Part shown: piece after piece, positions 42,931-54,814 of the stretch | Layout of the letters: every line of letters starts with the position of its first letter | Numbering within the stretch: the stretch's first letter is position 1 | Source of the DNA: Adiantum capillus-veneris | Taxonomy: Eukaryota > Streptophyta > Polypodiopsida > Polypodiales > Pteridaceae | DNA: 64,000 bases | NCBI GenBank assembly: GCA_014529385.2 | Contig: CM043951.1 | Location: 111,743,469-111,807,468 of the forward strand | Reading direction: 5' to 3' | The notes under the pieces: model-generated | The model's input: only the letters and a program-made list of their open reading frames with translations | Databases searched by the model: none | What the model was told of the DNA's origin: nothing | Made by a program: the position numbers and the translations under genes

Positions 42931-44076
42931 TGTGAGCGGGATGAAAACACACACAGCGCCTTTATAACGACCCGACACACACTCTTGGAAAGATACACAC
43001 ACACACACTATGGGGCACCACTCGGCTTAGACAACACACCTGGCCGAGACAGGGAACACACCTCTGGAGTGAGAGGAGAGAGACTATCCACTTGCCCACT
43101 CCACACAGACACACACACACACACACACACACCCAAAAAACTCATCTCAAAAGAGGAGAATTTCTGATGTTTAGATACAATTGAGCTTGGGCCAACACCA
43201 ATGGGGAAAATAGCTCACACAATATGGGTAAAATAAGCCAGATACAATCACAAACTAGAGCAGAAACTTCGCTCATAGGAGAAACTTACACAGAAAAACA
43301 GCACGAAAAGAGTGAGGAATTTGGCAAAATGGACAGCGCCATCGCGTCCGGAACGGCCCAAAATCCCAGTCTACAATGTCAAAGTGCTCAAATCCGACCT
43401 CGGATGAGCAGTTTACGGCCAAAACAGGCTCCAAAATGAGCAAAAACACACGTGCGGCTGTTCCTCCTCTCTTCTCCACGTTTTTTCTGGTCTGCTCTCT
43501 GTTTTTTCAGTTCCCACACTTAGCTTTATTACTTAGGCACCCTTGGCCTTTTAGATGACCTCAAACGGACCCCGAACAGGCCAAAAACTGACCTCGCAGT
43601 GCATAGTTGTCACCTTTTTGCATCATTCGCACACCTGGCACTCAGCTTTTTTCCAATAATGCATCTCGCCACCACGTGAAGTGGCCCCAAAAAGTGGTCC
43701 TTATGATGACCTTTTTGCATAACTCTCACAAGAAAACACCTACGTTGTGTCCGTCCTCATCCGCGTGCAAATATTGACCTCGTTCGGCCTCCTGACGCCA
43801 CTAGATGCCATCTGACGCACCTGCTGACCTCATGTCTTCGGCCCGCGGATATCTTCCTCGAGAAGTTTTACACGCTATAAACTCCTCATTATTGTAGAAA
43901 AACACAGTGGTACTGGTAATAGTGAAAATCGATGCACTATGTACACCCTGTCCTACCTGTACACATGTGGGCCCCACATAACCACCTCGCTAAGAAAAAT
44001 GGACAATCCTTTATTTGATGCACCATGCATGTATATGTACATATGCGCAATCCATTGCTCCAAAAAACTCCTGACA
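42931..44076 (-). repeat. 5' LTR of element G (1146 bp)
   Basis: TGTGAGCGGG...CTCCTGACA, partner of 35383-36520. Longer CA runs account for most of the length difference. Confidence 0.94.
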
Positions 44077-44080
44077 GCGT

Positions 44081-44861
44081 CTAGGGTGCTGATTAGCAAA
44101 ATCATAAAACTTGATATTTTCTGTTTTCTCTCCACGCTCACTTGAGTTTTCTGAACACTCGTTATCTGCATCATTATTTACTTCCAGATGCTCAAAGAAG
44201 TTATAAAACTCTTCTTGTTCTTGTGGTTCTACCATCTCATCGCCTCTTGGTATAATGCTTACCATGTAATAGGGTAGCACATCATAGCCATCCTTATCGC
44301 AAAATTTTGTTGTTGGAATATCTGTAATGGTACAGACATCCAATGTTGCTAGTATGGGTTCCCATTCCAGAGGTTCTAAGGCATCTTCAAGAAAAGGTTC
44401 CAAAATATACTCCTTGTCCTAAATCGTCCTTTCTAAGACGCATTCCTCTCTTTTTAAGATTCCACAATGTGAAGCTCCGCACATCCATAGCTCTTTTTGT
44501 TGCCCTAACCATGCCGGGAGTTCTGACCTTGCTAATGTAGTTGAATCAAACTCTTCCATTGGTGTCTGGCTCACATCCTTGTAACTATGGTCTTTCAGGT
44601 ATATTTTGGTTGTTGTCTCGCCATGTCTGAGGTATATGTGGTCGTAACCCTAGTCCTCGACCACCTTTAATTGTCTCATGAAGGTCTTCCTAAGATGATC
44701 TCATAATTGTTCTTTTTGTCGAAATCGACTATTGCAAATGTATGCTCATAATCGATTCCGCACGAGGTGACAATCACTTTTTCCAAGAGTCCTAGAGGCT
44801 TCTCCATGAACCCATCTGCCAATTGCAATTTCATTCTGGTAGCTCTTAAAGCTGGTTTTCC
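44081..44861 (-). pseudogene. Element E: protease-RT linker
   Basis: Frame 44011-44403 (true element E part from 44081) reads LEPLEWEPILATLDVCTIT, DVLPYYMVSIIPRGDEM and EEFYNFFEHLEVNN. Right of it, broken frames give VVEDxGYDHIYLRHGETT-like text. This is the acidic linker between protease and RT in element E's polyprotein. Stops at about 44404 and 44655 show decay. Confidence 0.65.
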
Positions 44862-45597
44862 TCATTTTTTCCAGATTTCCTTGGTGGCGATAGCAACTCC
44901 CGCTCCACTGTCAAGAATAGCTTTGGAAACTACTCCTCGGAATTTTACTTGTAGCGTGCTGTTTCCATCTTCTCCCTCGCAATACTCTCCAACCTTGTTG
45001 AAAGGTACTGACCTAGTATTTAGTTGAGGCCTCTTCAATTCTCTGATCCCTTCCAGAAGCTTCGAGGTGAGGTCTTTCACTCCAATTTTTTCTAGGAATT
45101 TTCCTACTGTGGTCCACATGTTTGGTCGAAACCTCACGAGTTCGGCTAATGTGATTGTCCATGCTACAGGAGTGGACAATAACTCAATCAACCCCTCTGA
45201 ATCCATCACTTTGTTAGAAGAAAGTCTTTGATATGGGATTGCTCTCACCTCAGACTTGGCTTCATACTCTCCTAGGTAAGAGGGTAGAGTTTTCAGCGAG
45301 TTTGGTTGGCTATGCCCCGAACTAATTGATCCCTAGTCTCCCCCTCGTGAATGTATATCAAAGTTCATTTGTGATCTTGCCTCAAATTCTTCAATAGGAG
45401 GTAAGATCTCATTTTTCACTTTTCTCGTGCTATTCATGTGGTAACTCACCCTGTTAGCTTCGTTGGCCTCACGGATTTTCTTTCACGGATCATCTAGACC
45501 GTTACAATCCTCACCCATTTCTGCCAATGTTTTAGGTTGGAACGCGTCACTTGCCTCATCTGTTGTATTTGGCACTATGATAGGATCTCCCCTAGAC
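44862..45597 (-). pseudogene. Aspartic protease of element E
   Basis: The frame 44862-45248 contains VEYLLSTP-like N-terminal sequence, a helical stretch and the active site VVSKAILDSGAGVAIATKEI, with the DSGAG triad intact. From 45249 to 45597 only short frames with several stops are readable. The protease would cut Gag-Pol. Confidence 0.75.
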
Positions 45598-47050
45598 TCA
45601 TAGGCATTCGTGAGTCTTTCCTTTCGTTTCTACTTGTTCCTCTAAAGATGGTTTGATAGGGGTTTGAGCTGGTACTTCATGCCAATTTGCAGGTTTACCA
45701 AGCGGGTTTTCTATCAAAGATTGAGTTTTTTCAATCATCTTTCTACACATTTCCAAACTCTGTTTTTCTATTTCAGCATATGGATAAGTCATCCATCTTT
45801 GCTCTTGGGTTTGGTTCTTTTTTAGTCTGGCTTCGTAAGCTTTTAGAAGTGCATCTAGCTGCTCATTTACCTTGTCTGCCAGTACTGATCCTCCTGATCC
45901 TGCACTTTCGGGTTCTGCTATTTCCTTGTGTGATATGGTTACCGCAATGTGTGAGCTTAGGCTAGCTAGATCCTCTAACTGTTCTAATCTATCCTTCGTG
46001 TGTTTTAACACCTCGAAAAGAGCAGTTTGCTCTCACTCTTTCTTGGATTTCATACGCGCCTTTCTAGCTTTCCAAGTACTTCTCTTATTTTATTTTTTTG
46101 AACTTGGGGCATCGATTTTTGGCTCTTCAATTATTGGCTCGTTCGTCATTCTTTGAGCTTGGGCTCGTGCAAGTGCCTGAATAGGTATGATTGTCTCATT
46201 TTTTGATCCCCCATTGGAAGGCACTGCTTCCAACATGTTCAAGGTAGTTTTTGCTCCTTTGATCGCGTTCTTAGGGCAATCAAGAATCAAAAGAGTAACT
46301 CCACACTCGGTGCAATATGCGCTGACTCTAATGATTTCATCATGAGGACAGTCTCTTAGCCAATGGTCTCCACCACACTTGTAGTAGGGTCCTTTAGGCT
46401 GTTAAGGTGCTCCTTGAGCTCCTCTTTGTTGGTATATTGCATGTCTCTGTCTGCCCATGCCTCCATTGGCTATGAACAACAATGTTCGTTCATCCAAGCT
46501 ATATATTCCTTCTCTTGCTTCCTGCAATGTCGGTGGTCCTGCACCTCCCATCATGCTCCATGGTTCTGGTGTTGAGGGTTCTTCCGGTGGATAATAGGCA
46601 GGGTTTGCCGCATATCCATTGGGATATTCATAATATGCATGCATAGGCACCAAAGAATTCTCTTCTGATTCAGTTACTGTTGGTGTGTATCTTATGCCAA
46701 CTGGTCGTAATCCTAGTAGGGGTGGTTGTTGCCCCAACACTGGTTGTGGTCTTTCTACACCTATAGGTCTTGGTAGGTTTCCTGCTTCATACCTAGGCAT
46801 CGGTGTAACTTGAGGAGATGCTACCTGAGCTTGGGGAGCATAAGGTCTCTCTCTCACATATCCCTTGTTAAAATAACATTCCTCCGTCCCATGGTTTGTC
46901 CATTTTTGTTCAATAGCACACCACTTTGGCTGTTTAGCCCGGGGTTTGGCGTACAAGGTAATCTTTTTTAGCACTTCCTCTACAAGCAACTCCTCAATGT
47001 CCCTAGCATTGGTGACTTTAAAACAGAGTGGCACCTTGGTGGTGACTTGC
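45598..47050 (-). pseudogene. Gag of element E (truncated at its N-terminus)
   Basis: The frame 46402-47034 begins inside Gag (CFKVTNARDIEELLVEEVL) and contains a Pro-rich stretch and the motif EPWSMMGGAGPPTLQEAR. Across a stop near 46400 the zinc knuckle appears as YYKCGGDHWLRDCP, with its first Cys changed to Tyr. After that come PIQALARAQAQRMTNEPIIE and, at 45598-46011, a coiled-coil segment (LEQLEDLASLSSHIAVTISH, LDALLKAYEARLKKNQ). The sequence loses similarity right of 47050, so the capsid part, primer site and LTR of element E are missing. Confidence 0.7.
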
Positions 47051-47253
47051 AGACCCTAAAATGCATGTTGGGCACTAAGGGCGGTGCAAATAATTTATTT
47101 CCATACATTTTTTGTTGCCATGCAAAGATGCCTAAGGATGCATTGGGGAAGGGCACGAGGGTAAGCAGATCAAAAGTTCACAAGTAAGCAGGGGCTAAGA
47201 GCCCAAATGATAATTAAAAGGCAAGTGGGGGATACATATGGCTCAATGGAATC
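47051..47253. other. Boundary zone, nothing recognised
   Basis: Mixed AT-rich sequence between the truncated Gag of element E and the coding-like stretch to the right. No repeat or motif. Confidence 0.4.
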
Positions 47254-48078
47254 ATGACTTGCAACCAAAGCAAGCCACCATCTCATTTAGAGGTGGATCT
47301 AGATTGGAATCCCGTTCTTTCAATTCCCCTTAATAGAGGGCATGTGTGTTCCTTGGATTTGAGACTTAGAATTTTGGACATGTTGCAAATTCTCCACATA
47401 AATTATGCATGGAACATGGAGCCAGAATTGTGGTAAGAGGAGTCCATTCGCGCCTTGAAACATCAATGGGGCTTCACTCCGGTGTAGTAACCCCCTTTCA
47501 AAGGACCACAAAAACCCAAAAACCATACAAATAACCCTAATAAGATATGTATTTTTGGGAAAAAGGAAATACACTGGCTTTCAAACTATGATGAGGCGTA
47601 AATCCATACTACTTTTCAGATATGGGATTAGGTGTGTGATATGACAACCTACCTTGGCAATGAGGTAGGACTAGGACTGAAGAGAGCGTGTGTGTGGGAG
47701 GCATGCAATGAGATGATGAGGTTTCTTGAATGGAAGCACCTTAGTGAAGATGATATAGAATCATTCAAGGTGTCTATAAATAAATTCACAGATCTAATGG
47801 TCAATGCATGGGACAAAACCATATCACACATTACATGCATATCTTGTTCGCCCATAGTCCCTACTTTCTTGACGAGTATGGATCCCTTGCACTCTAGAGA
47901 AATCAAGATATGGAAAGGTCACACTATCAGGAAAAGCCTGGCTATTTTAAGAGAACTTAACATGGTGGTGGAAAGATCCACAGCAATGCGTTTCACAAGA
48001 TGTTCAACAGGTTCTACCGTATACTAACCGATAGGAAGAAGAAAAGGGCATGGGGCTTCTTATCTCTTAAGTGCCATA
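47254..48078 (+). pseudogene. Unrecognised coding-like segment, left of element H
   Basis: The frame 47254-47436 and its readable continuation give RILDMLQILHINYAWNMEP and, after a stop, IRALKHQWGFTPV. The frame 47632-48027 gives KRACVWEACNEMMRFLEWKH, IESFKVSINKFTDLMVNAWD and DPLHSREIKIWKGHTIRKS. A shift near 47970 leads into IHSNAFHKMFNRFYRI and RKKKRAWGFLSLKC, which runs straight into the LTR of element H and appears to resume at 55936. Two frames holding sensible, non-repetitive sequence suggest a decayed gene, host or transposon. I cannot name the family. Confidence 0.4.
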
Positions 48079-48079
48079 T

Positions 48080-48166
<87 letters not shown>

Positions 48167-48294
48167 ACATAAATAGAACCCCAAAGTGCGTAGAATACAC
48201 ACATGATATGATGTATATATAGAGGGGACTTGGTTGCTATATATAGAGAAGCCACATATTGAGTAGCTTCACATATAAGCTCAACGAGTCAACA
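48079..48294 (-). repeat. Left LTR of element H (216 bp)
   Basis: TGTTGAG followed by a GA run (about 48083-48165), then a segment shared with 55817-55935, ending CTCAACGAGTCAACA. It differs from the right LTR by a longer GA run, an extra 10 bases at its end and roughly nine substitutions in 120 aligned bases. Confidence 0.82.
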
Positions 48295-48303
48295 CCCCCA
48301 CTC
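48295..48303 (-). other. Polypurine tract of element H
   Basis: Minus strand GAGTGGGGG immediately before the LTR start TGTTGACTCG. Short but well placed. Confidence 0.6.
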
Positions 48304-49180
48304 AAATAAGGGTCCCTAACTGTGGATGAAAAAACCCAAAACCCTTGGGAGATCAAGGGAAAAACCCACAGCTCTATATACACCCACCGTTATATTATAA
48401 AAATCATTGAATGTACAAATGTTCATGAGGAGCTACATCACTCCTTTTACAATGAACATTTTATGAGGAGCTACATCACTCCTTTTACAATGAATGTTTT
48501 TTGAGAAGTTACATTACTCCTATCCTATCAAATATAATAATGAATACAAAGGTTCAATAAAGAGGTGTAAACGCTATTGATTAGCTTGTCATCAGAAGTG
48601 TCTCCGTGAATCTGCTGTTGTAGCTTATATCAATATGGCATCACCAAACATGTCTTCATGTTGTCATCAATATGAAATGACCAAACATGTCTTCATAAAT
48701 CTTCTATTGTCACCAAGTTTGTCTTCTTGAAATCAATTCTTTGATCAATCCTACATAGATCATAGACTCAAAAAACATAGTCATGAATTTTTTTAGCATC
48801 ATTAGTGAAATAATTACATTCACAATGCCATAAGAGATGGTTCGCAACGTCACTCTTTTGACAACATATATACACACGACAACATATGTGTACATAAAGT
48901 ATGAACGTAAAAGTACAAGATGCATGATTACGTGATGCAAATGACATGTATAGATACTACATAAAACGACATTTATCAACGTAGTGGTATCAATGAATGT
49001 CATCAAAGTATTAGCAAAACATCATCATTGTATCAATAAAAATAAATAAATCATCATGGTATCAACGAAAAGCATCATGGTATCACCAAGAATAATCATC
49101 GTATCAATGAAACAACATCATAGTAACACCGAGAATAACCATGGTATCAACAAAACAACATCATGGTATCACCGAGAATA
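48304..49180. repeat. Element H interior, left part: 38-bp and 43-bp tandem repeats
   Basis: 48425-48520 holds three copies of a 38-bp unit (ATGAGGAGCTACATCACTCC). From about 48980 to 49185 runs a 43-bp repeat whose two halves each contain CATGGTATCA. No coding frame of note is present. Confidence 0.75.
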
Positions 49181-49185
49181 ACCAT

Positions 49186-49339
49186 TGTTAGGACACCAGC
49201 AATGCCGGACAAGACAAGGGTAGGGCCGGGCTAGGCCGTGTGGATTGGGGAGTCCAACTAGGGCAAAGGGCCAGGGGCTTGCCTATATAAAGGGTGGTTG
49301 GGTGGTGGACTCTCAGACCCTAGTTTCCCTTGTCTTACA
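49186..49339 (+). repeat. 5' LTR of element I (154 bp)
   Basis: TGTTAGGACACC...GTCTTACA. The outer half differs from the right copy at about 14 sites, while the last 75 or so bases look identical. A TATA box (TATATAAA) lies at 49284. Confidence 0.9.
49284..49291 (+). promoter_or_regulatory. TATA box in the LTR of element I
   Basis: TATATAAA inside the LTR, with about 50 bases of LTR left downstream, a normal place for the start of a short-LTR transcript. It is conserved in the right LTR near 54291. Confidence 0.55.
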
Positions 49340-49340
49340 C

Positions 49341-49356
49341 TGCTATCAAAGTCTGG
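49341..49356 (+). other. Degenerate primer-binding site, element I
   Basis: TGCTATCAAAGTCTGG resembles the initiator-Met complement TGGTATCAGAGC with an extension, with several mismatches. Position directly after the LTR supports the call. Confidence 0.5.
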
Positions 49357-52300
49357 TGGAGAGGAAGGAGGAGGGTGGAGCCATGGAATGGATTCCTCTT
49401 TCCCTCTAAGCATGGTTTTCTCTCTCTCTCCCTCACAACCTCTCTCCCTCTCTCGTTCATGGATCTCGGCATGGCTTTTGCCAAGGAGGGGGGCATGACC
49501 CATGAGGGTGCGAGAGGGTTGCATGCAAGCTTGCATGGCGTGAAAATACGCTTGCATGGAAGACGATGAAGAGGGGCGGGCACGGATCCCTGCACACAAG
49601 TCGCCAAAGAAGAGGGCAGCGCGGGCATCGTCCCCTGCACACAGGGTCCGCCTTAGACGACTGCAGAAAATCGAATGGCGTTGGTTTCAAATAGGAGCGT
49701 CAGGCCATGAAAATTGTTTTTCAACACGCTCGTAAGGCCCGGGGAGGACCCATCACTCCTTGCGTTCGATTTTCCCCTACGCTGTGGCGGCAAGCACGCC
49801 ATGGAAGCACTTCAAAAAAGTTTAATTTTTTATATAGTAAAATTTCTTTAAAAATTAACCACACCCTATTAGGGTGTTGACCCACGGGTTATCCTATTGA
49901 TTTGCAAGGGCACAGAGAGGCAAGTGTACCACGGGTCCATCCCTACCTAGTCGACCACGGAGGAAAAATATGCAGAGTTTGAGAGCAAGTAAGGGACGGC
50001 TTGAACGTGTCAAATACATCGTGACTTTGACGGCTAATTCCGTTTTTCAAGGCCATCGGCATGCGTCATGTGACAAGGAAACTTCTCCGTTTCGGGAGGC
50101 AATGTACACAAATCACAGACATGGTATGCATATTTTGTTCGTTTTTTTTATTTGTTAGCTACAATTATGCAGTACAAGAAATTGCTAGAGCTACAACATG
50201 CGGGGCATGCATGGTCATTCCACAAGCAAGATATTGGCAGCATAGCATGTCAATTGGCTGGATTACTGAGAAGGCAAGCACAAGGTGTTTTTGTCGCGCC
50301 AGCTTTTTGTGACACAAGCAAGCATGTATGGCAAGTCTTGGACAATTCTTATGCATGATTTCACGTTTAACATTCCAAACACAAGTATGGCTTCTGACTT
50401 TTTTCGCACATCTTTGACTCAAGAGTAAACATGATTCGAGGTTCACGGATGCTCAAAAACTTGGGCACTGTGGCCGATACGACAAATTTCTCCTGCATAG
50501 GAGGGCATAAAAACTTTACTCCATTGGATCATTCTGCGAGTTGTGTTTAACAAACTTTGATTGTCCTAAGTCCAATGAATGGTTCGACGACCAAAATCAA
50601 GCAAGGCTTGCATATGCCATGATCTCGTTTCAGAACAAGGCTTCTGTCCATGCCTCACACTGGTTAGGGCATGGTAGTGCTGGAGAATCTCAAGGAGATC
50701 AGCACGGTCTGTTGCTAATCTTGATACAGGAGGCAACAGGTGCTAGACAGGACCAGCCATTAACGACCATTTCAGGAAGCTGTCAAGCAAATTGTTAGGG
50801 ATTTTTTTCACTGGAACAATGATTCGTCTCCATAATCAAGCCAAGCAGGTGCAAAGTCAACTTTCTTTTACTAGGATATTTGTCTATGAGCAAGAGTATC
50901 CGTAGCTCTGAGACATGGTAGCATCCAAAGTGGATCTACTGAAAAGTATTAGGCAAAGACAAGACTTCCATGTTTGACCTCTGGTAGGAATATACAAACT
51001 TGGGACGGACTTGACAATATGCTAGCAGGTTATTTCATGAGAAACAGACGGGCGTATATGATACAAACACAGATCACACTCGTGCAACAGATATGACTAT
51101 GCGCCATTTTTAAGCAATTTTTCTTCCACGGAATATCAGGCCAACTGGTTACATCAACAACCAGGTTAGCTAAGTTTAAGTTTTCTTGTTTTTTCCTGTT
51201 TACACTCTACTTCGCAATTACGGTCATTGTGCAAAGAAAAGTGCTTTGGCAATTTTATAGGAAGCACGGCTTCAAGGAACTGGCAAAATAGGGAATATCA
51301 GCTTACAGAATCCCTACCAATCTAAACTGTGCAAGGCACTTATGGTTTTGATTCTCACGTTTGAGGCCATCATTTTCGCCAAGTGCTTCAAAATCTATAT
51401 GCAAGGCATGCTAAACAGTTGGCATAAATTCCACCACTTCAAAGATTACGCTTCCACTAACACACTCGTAACTCTGTGAAGGACAGACTACGGATGGGTT
51501 GTTTAATATGACTGTTGGTTTCTATCAACACTCAACAACACTAAAAAGAACCTAAATTTTGACTAGCATGTTGGGCTAAGGAACTTTCTAAGAAGCTTTT
51601 CGTACATGTTTTGTTTGGGAGTCAGCATGAGCCAAGGTGCTCTAACTCTCAGCTAGAAATGGGCCAAGATGCCATTCACATTAGTTTTCGTCGTTTTATC
51701 GATTACACTAATGGCCGTAAGAGCTAGGAGCCACACACAGGCTAGCTAAGAGCCATTGTTAGATCTTGGGTAAGACCCAACTATTGGCATTCCTTGGGTG
51801 ATTTTTCTTAGGATCGAAGAGATTTTCCCAGTGGAGCACACATCAAACATATTGACGTTAATGGACGAGCAAGATTCTTGTCATTTCAGAGGATTAGGGT
51901 GTCGTTTTTTCACTATATGTGTCTAGTGCGACGCTCAAGTTGAGTTTTTGATACTCTTGCACTTACATCAGCTGATCTATACCATGGAGTCTAGAGGCAG
52001 CAAACAGTTGAGACAACATGGCTGTTGATATGAGCTGGGCATCTCACTTTTGTAGATTTCTTGCTCTCTCCATAGCACTACGAGTGTCTATGGCATCACA
52101 GTTTTGGGGTACTACCCAGCGGGTGCTTACTAAATCACCCCATATGCATTGAGGATCACAATTGGATCTTTTATACTTTCGAGGAAATAATTCAGCAATC
52201 TACCATGCGGTAGCAAAAAAAATCAACTTTTTAAGTTGATTCTCATCATTGTGTACACGGTTAACTAGGTTGGTTACCGTTTCCTGCTAGTTGCGCAGTT

Positions 52301-54180
52301 CTACAAAGGGTCTTACCAAGGCGTCTGACTACGTAGCTTCTACCCAACGGGTTTGGATTGCGAAGGCAATACTGAGGGTTTCTAGTGCAATGTAGCTTGT
52401 TTTTTCACACATAGACGACGTGTTCCTCTGTATTTGAATACGGGTAAGTGAACATTCAGTTCAATATCCAGGTACGCATCTATTGATTTGGTGTTATTCC
52501 AATTTTTAGTATGCATTGCTTGCTTTTTTTCAAGTCGTTTAAATACGCTTGAATATTTCAAGGCCATTCCAAGGGCATGTCAAAACAAGTATTTTGGGCC
52601 GTAGTGTCCAATGTACATTATGCTCTTATGAATTCACTTGTAGGATTTGATTTGGCACATGTTGTCACATGGGATACAACATGGTCTAGGGACTCAAGGA
52701 GTTCGGTTTAGCCAGTGTGGAGCAATACATGAGGGTCCCTCTCACTCTTGTTGCAGAGTGTTTAGAGTTACCTCCACACACAAGTACATCTCGTACTTAA
52801 AGGATGTTCTTTTTTACACATCCTCACATGAGACATATTCCACATGTGGAGAGTATGAGTCTTTGGACTAACACAGGCGCCACTATTTCCAATAATGTGT
52901 CACGACAAAGTCCCTAGGTGCTGGTCAAATCTGTATTCTAGACCATTTTTAGCATGACGTATCAGGAGAAATTTCAGTGGTGGCCAGAAATTGTCGGATA
53001 CTTAGAATGACTTGTTCATACAAGTATTGCTAAACAACATTATAGATGGTTGTTTATACATATAGCAAGGCTCTAAGTTTTAAACGAAAAAGTTTCATTT
53101 TTTGTACCTAGAAGTGATCATTGTTTCACCTTCTATTATGGTTCAAACATTTCAGCAAGGCTTGAAATTGATTACCACTGAAAGTAGTTAGTTTCTGTTT
53201 GGAAGTATTTACATTTCTCTTTATTGTGTGCTACGCACATCACATTTGCCATAAGTATTGGCAACGATAATCAGGGATATAAAGGTTTGGAATTTTTTTT
53301 TTCTAAATGCATGCACACTAGGTGTTATGGGTCCTAGTGTTTAGCAAAGGCTGATTTGGAACAGGATACATATTCCTCAAGTTGTTGCTTATGAATCATT
53401 TTACACTCTAAGTGCAGTATCTCTATGAGATTACTTTTTAGGTCTACCAATCACCAATAGAGGTCATGGCTTGGTTTGGATGCTTGTAGATTTTTCAAGT
53501 TAACCACGAGGGTTATTCATTCCATTGTTGATTCTTCAGCAATGTGGTGCGATATTGTTATCCCATTTACCAACCATCTGGAAAGTCTGGTTGTAAACCA
53601 TGGGGAGAACACACCTCAGTACTGTCACTTATCCAAGGGGATATGCAGATCACAAAGTGTAATCTTGTGCTAAAGGATATGCAAGTGCGTACGTTAGCAC
53701 CACGGATCCAATTAGTAAGCATTTACTGCTCTTCTTGGAGTTTACTTACTATCAATGCATGTTGCGACTCGGTAGTCTCTTCATGTATAAGTCAGGTTCT
53801 CAACCTTGACACTCGTTAGGGTGGGGTTGTTTATTGATGAAATTTGAGAGCAAGTCAAGGACTTACACTTCGCTGATGATTTAGGTCAACAAGTTACTTT
53901 CATAGAAAGTGAAAAGCGGTACTCTTTTAGGTATATCTTTGTGGTGATAACTCGTTTAGTATGCTCACATGAGTTCTAAATGGAGTCTACACACTAGATG
54001 GTTGCAAATGGACAACAATGTGGAAAACCAAGATGTTACTCTTGGTTTCATTGAACCTCCTATGGAACCGTGTTACGGTCAACCAAAGAGCTGGATTCAT
54101 GAAGGATTCCACTTGAGAAAACATTAGTGTTCTTAAGAAGAGCCTTCCCACTTTTTTTTTCGAGGACGAAAACTCTTCTT
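49357..54180. other. Interior of element I, no gene seen
   Basis: Frames do not exceed 113 codons on either strand and show no family motifs. 49360-49700 is GC-richer with CTCTCTC tracts. 49800-54100 is AT-balanced unique-looking DNA. The content may be a captured genomic segment or a decayed retrotransposon interior. Confidence 0.6.
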
Positions 54181-54192
54181 AAGGGGGACTAA
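54181..54192 (+). other. Polypurine tract of element I
   Basis: AAGGGGGACTAA immediately before the 3' LTR start TGTCAGG. Confidence 0.75.
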
Positions 54193-54346
54193 TGTCAGGA
54201 CACTGGCAAGGCCAGACAAGACAAGGGTAGGGCCAGGCTAGGCGGTGTGGAACAGGGAATCCAACTAGGGCAAAGGGATAAGGGCTTGCCTATATAAAGG
54301 GTGGTTGGGTGGTGGACTCTCAGACCCTAGTTTCCCTTGTCTTACA
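54193..54346 (+). repeat. 3' LTR of element I (154 bp)
   Basis: TGTCAGGACACT...GTCTTACA, equal in length to the left copy, followed by the duplication ACCAT. Confidence 0.9.
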
Positions 54347-54625
54347 ACCATGGTATCAACGAAACAACATCATGGTACCAACGACAATAACCATGGTATC
54401 ATCGAAACAACATCATGGTATCACGGAGAATAATCATTGTATCAACGAAACAACATCATGGTATCACGGAGAATAACCATGGTATCAACGAAACAACATC
54501 ATGGTATCATCGAGAATACCCATGATATCAACAAAATATTATCATGGTATCAACAAAAATCACCAAAGTACTAACAAAACATCATCATGGTACCATCAAA
54601 ATCACTATGGTATCAACGAGAGATT
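54347..54625. repeat. 43-bp minisatellite, right part
   Basis: Continuation of the array at 48980-49185 after the element I insertion. Units alternate CATGGTATCAACGAAACAA and CATCATGGTATCACNGAGAA forms. The array ends in diverged copies near 54620. Confidence 0.85.
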
Positions 54626-54814
54626 ATCAATAAAATAGGGTAAACTATATCTCTAGAAGAATATTTATACCAGAATCAATGAGTGAATATATCATATAAC
54701 AAAAGATCATATATCATCAGTAGCTCAATGAAATTTGGACGATCATCAACGGCTCGACTGAATCAGAACTATATTCATGACAGATATCCATGAGCAGATC
54801 TATAGACATTTGAT

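Larger units (their letters stand above)
35379..44080 (-). mobile_element. Element G: Tat-type gypsy retrotransposon inserted in E
   Basis: LTRs at 35383-36520 and 42931-44076 flank gag, protease, RT, RNase H, a second archaeal-type RNase H and integrase, all on the minus strand. The 4-bp direct repeat GCGT lies outside both LTRs (35379-35382 and 44077-44080). Joining the flanks with one GCGT restores an open frame in element E (NQHPRRQERYRRKR). The dual RNase H and the GGCGCC-type primer site point to the Tat lineage. Confidence 0.92.
49186..54346 (+). mobile_element. Element I: non-coding LTR retroelement with perfect target duplication
   Basis: LTRs 49186-49339 and 54193-54346, both 154 bp, flanked by ACCAT at 49181-49185 and 54347-54351. 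A degenerate initiator-Met-like primer site (TGCTATCAAAGTCTGG, 49341-49356) and a polypurine tract (AAGGGGGACTAA, 54181-54192) fix the plus orientation. The sequence just before the tract, TTCGAGGACGAAAACTCTTC, is the 3' tail seen in many plant gypsy pol genes. Between these signals about 4.8 kb contains no frame with Gag, protease, RT or integrase motifs. Confidence 0.85.

Noticed and set aside
48980-54625. CRISPR-like array of short repeats with spacers
   Set aside because: Plant nuclear DNA; units are contiguous minisatellite copies without unique spacers and are interrupted by an LTR element.
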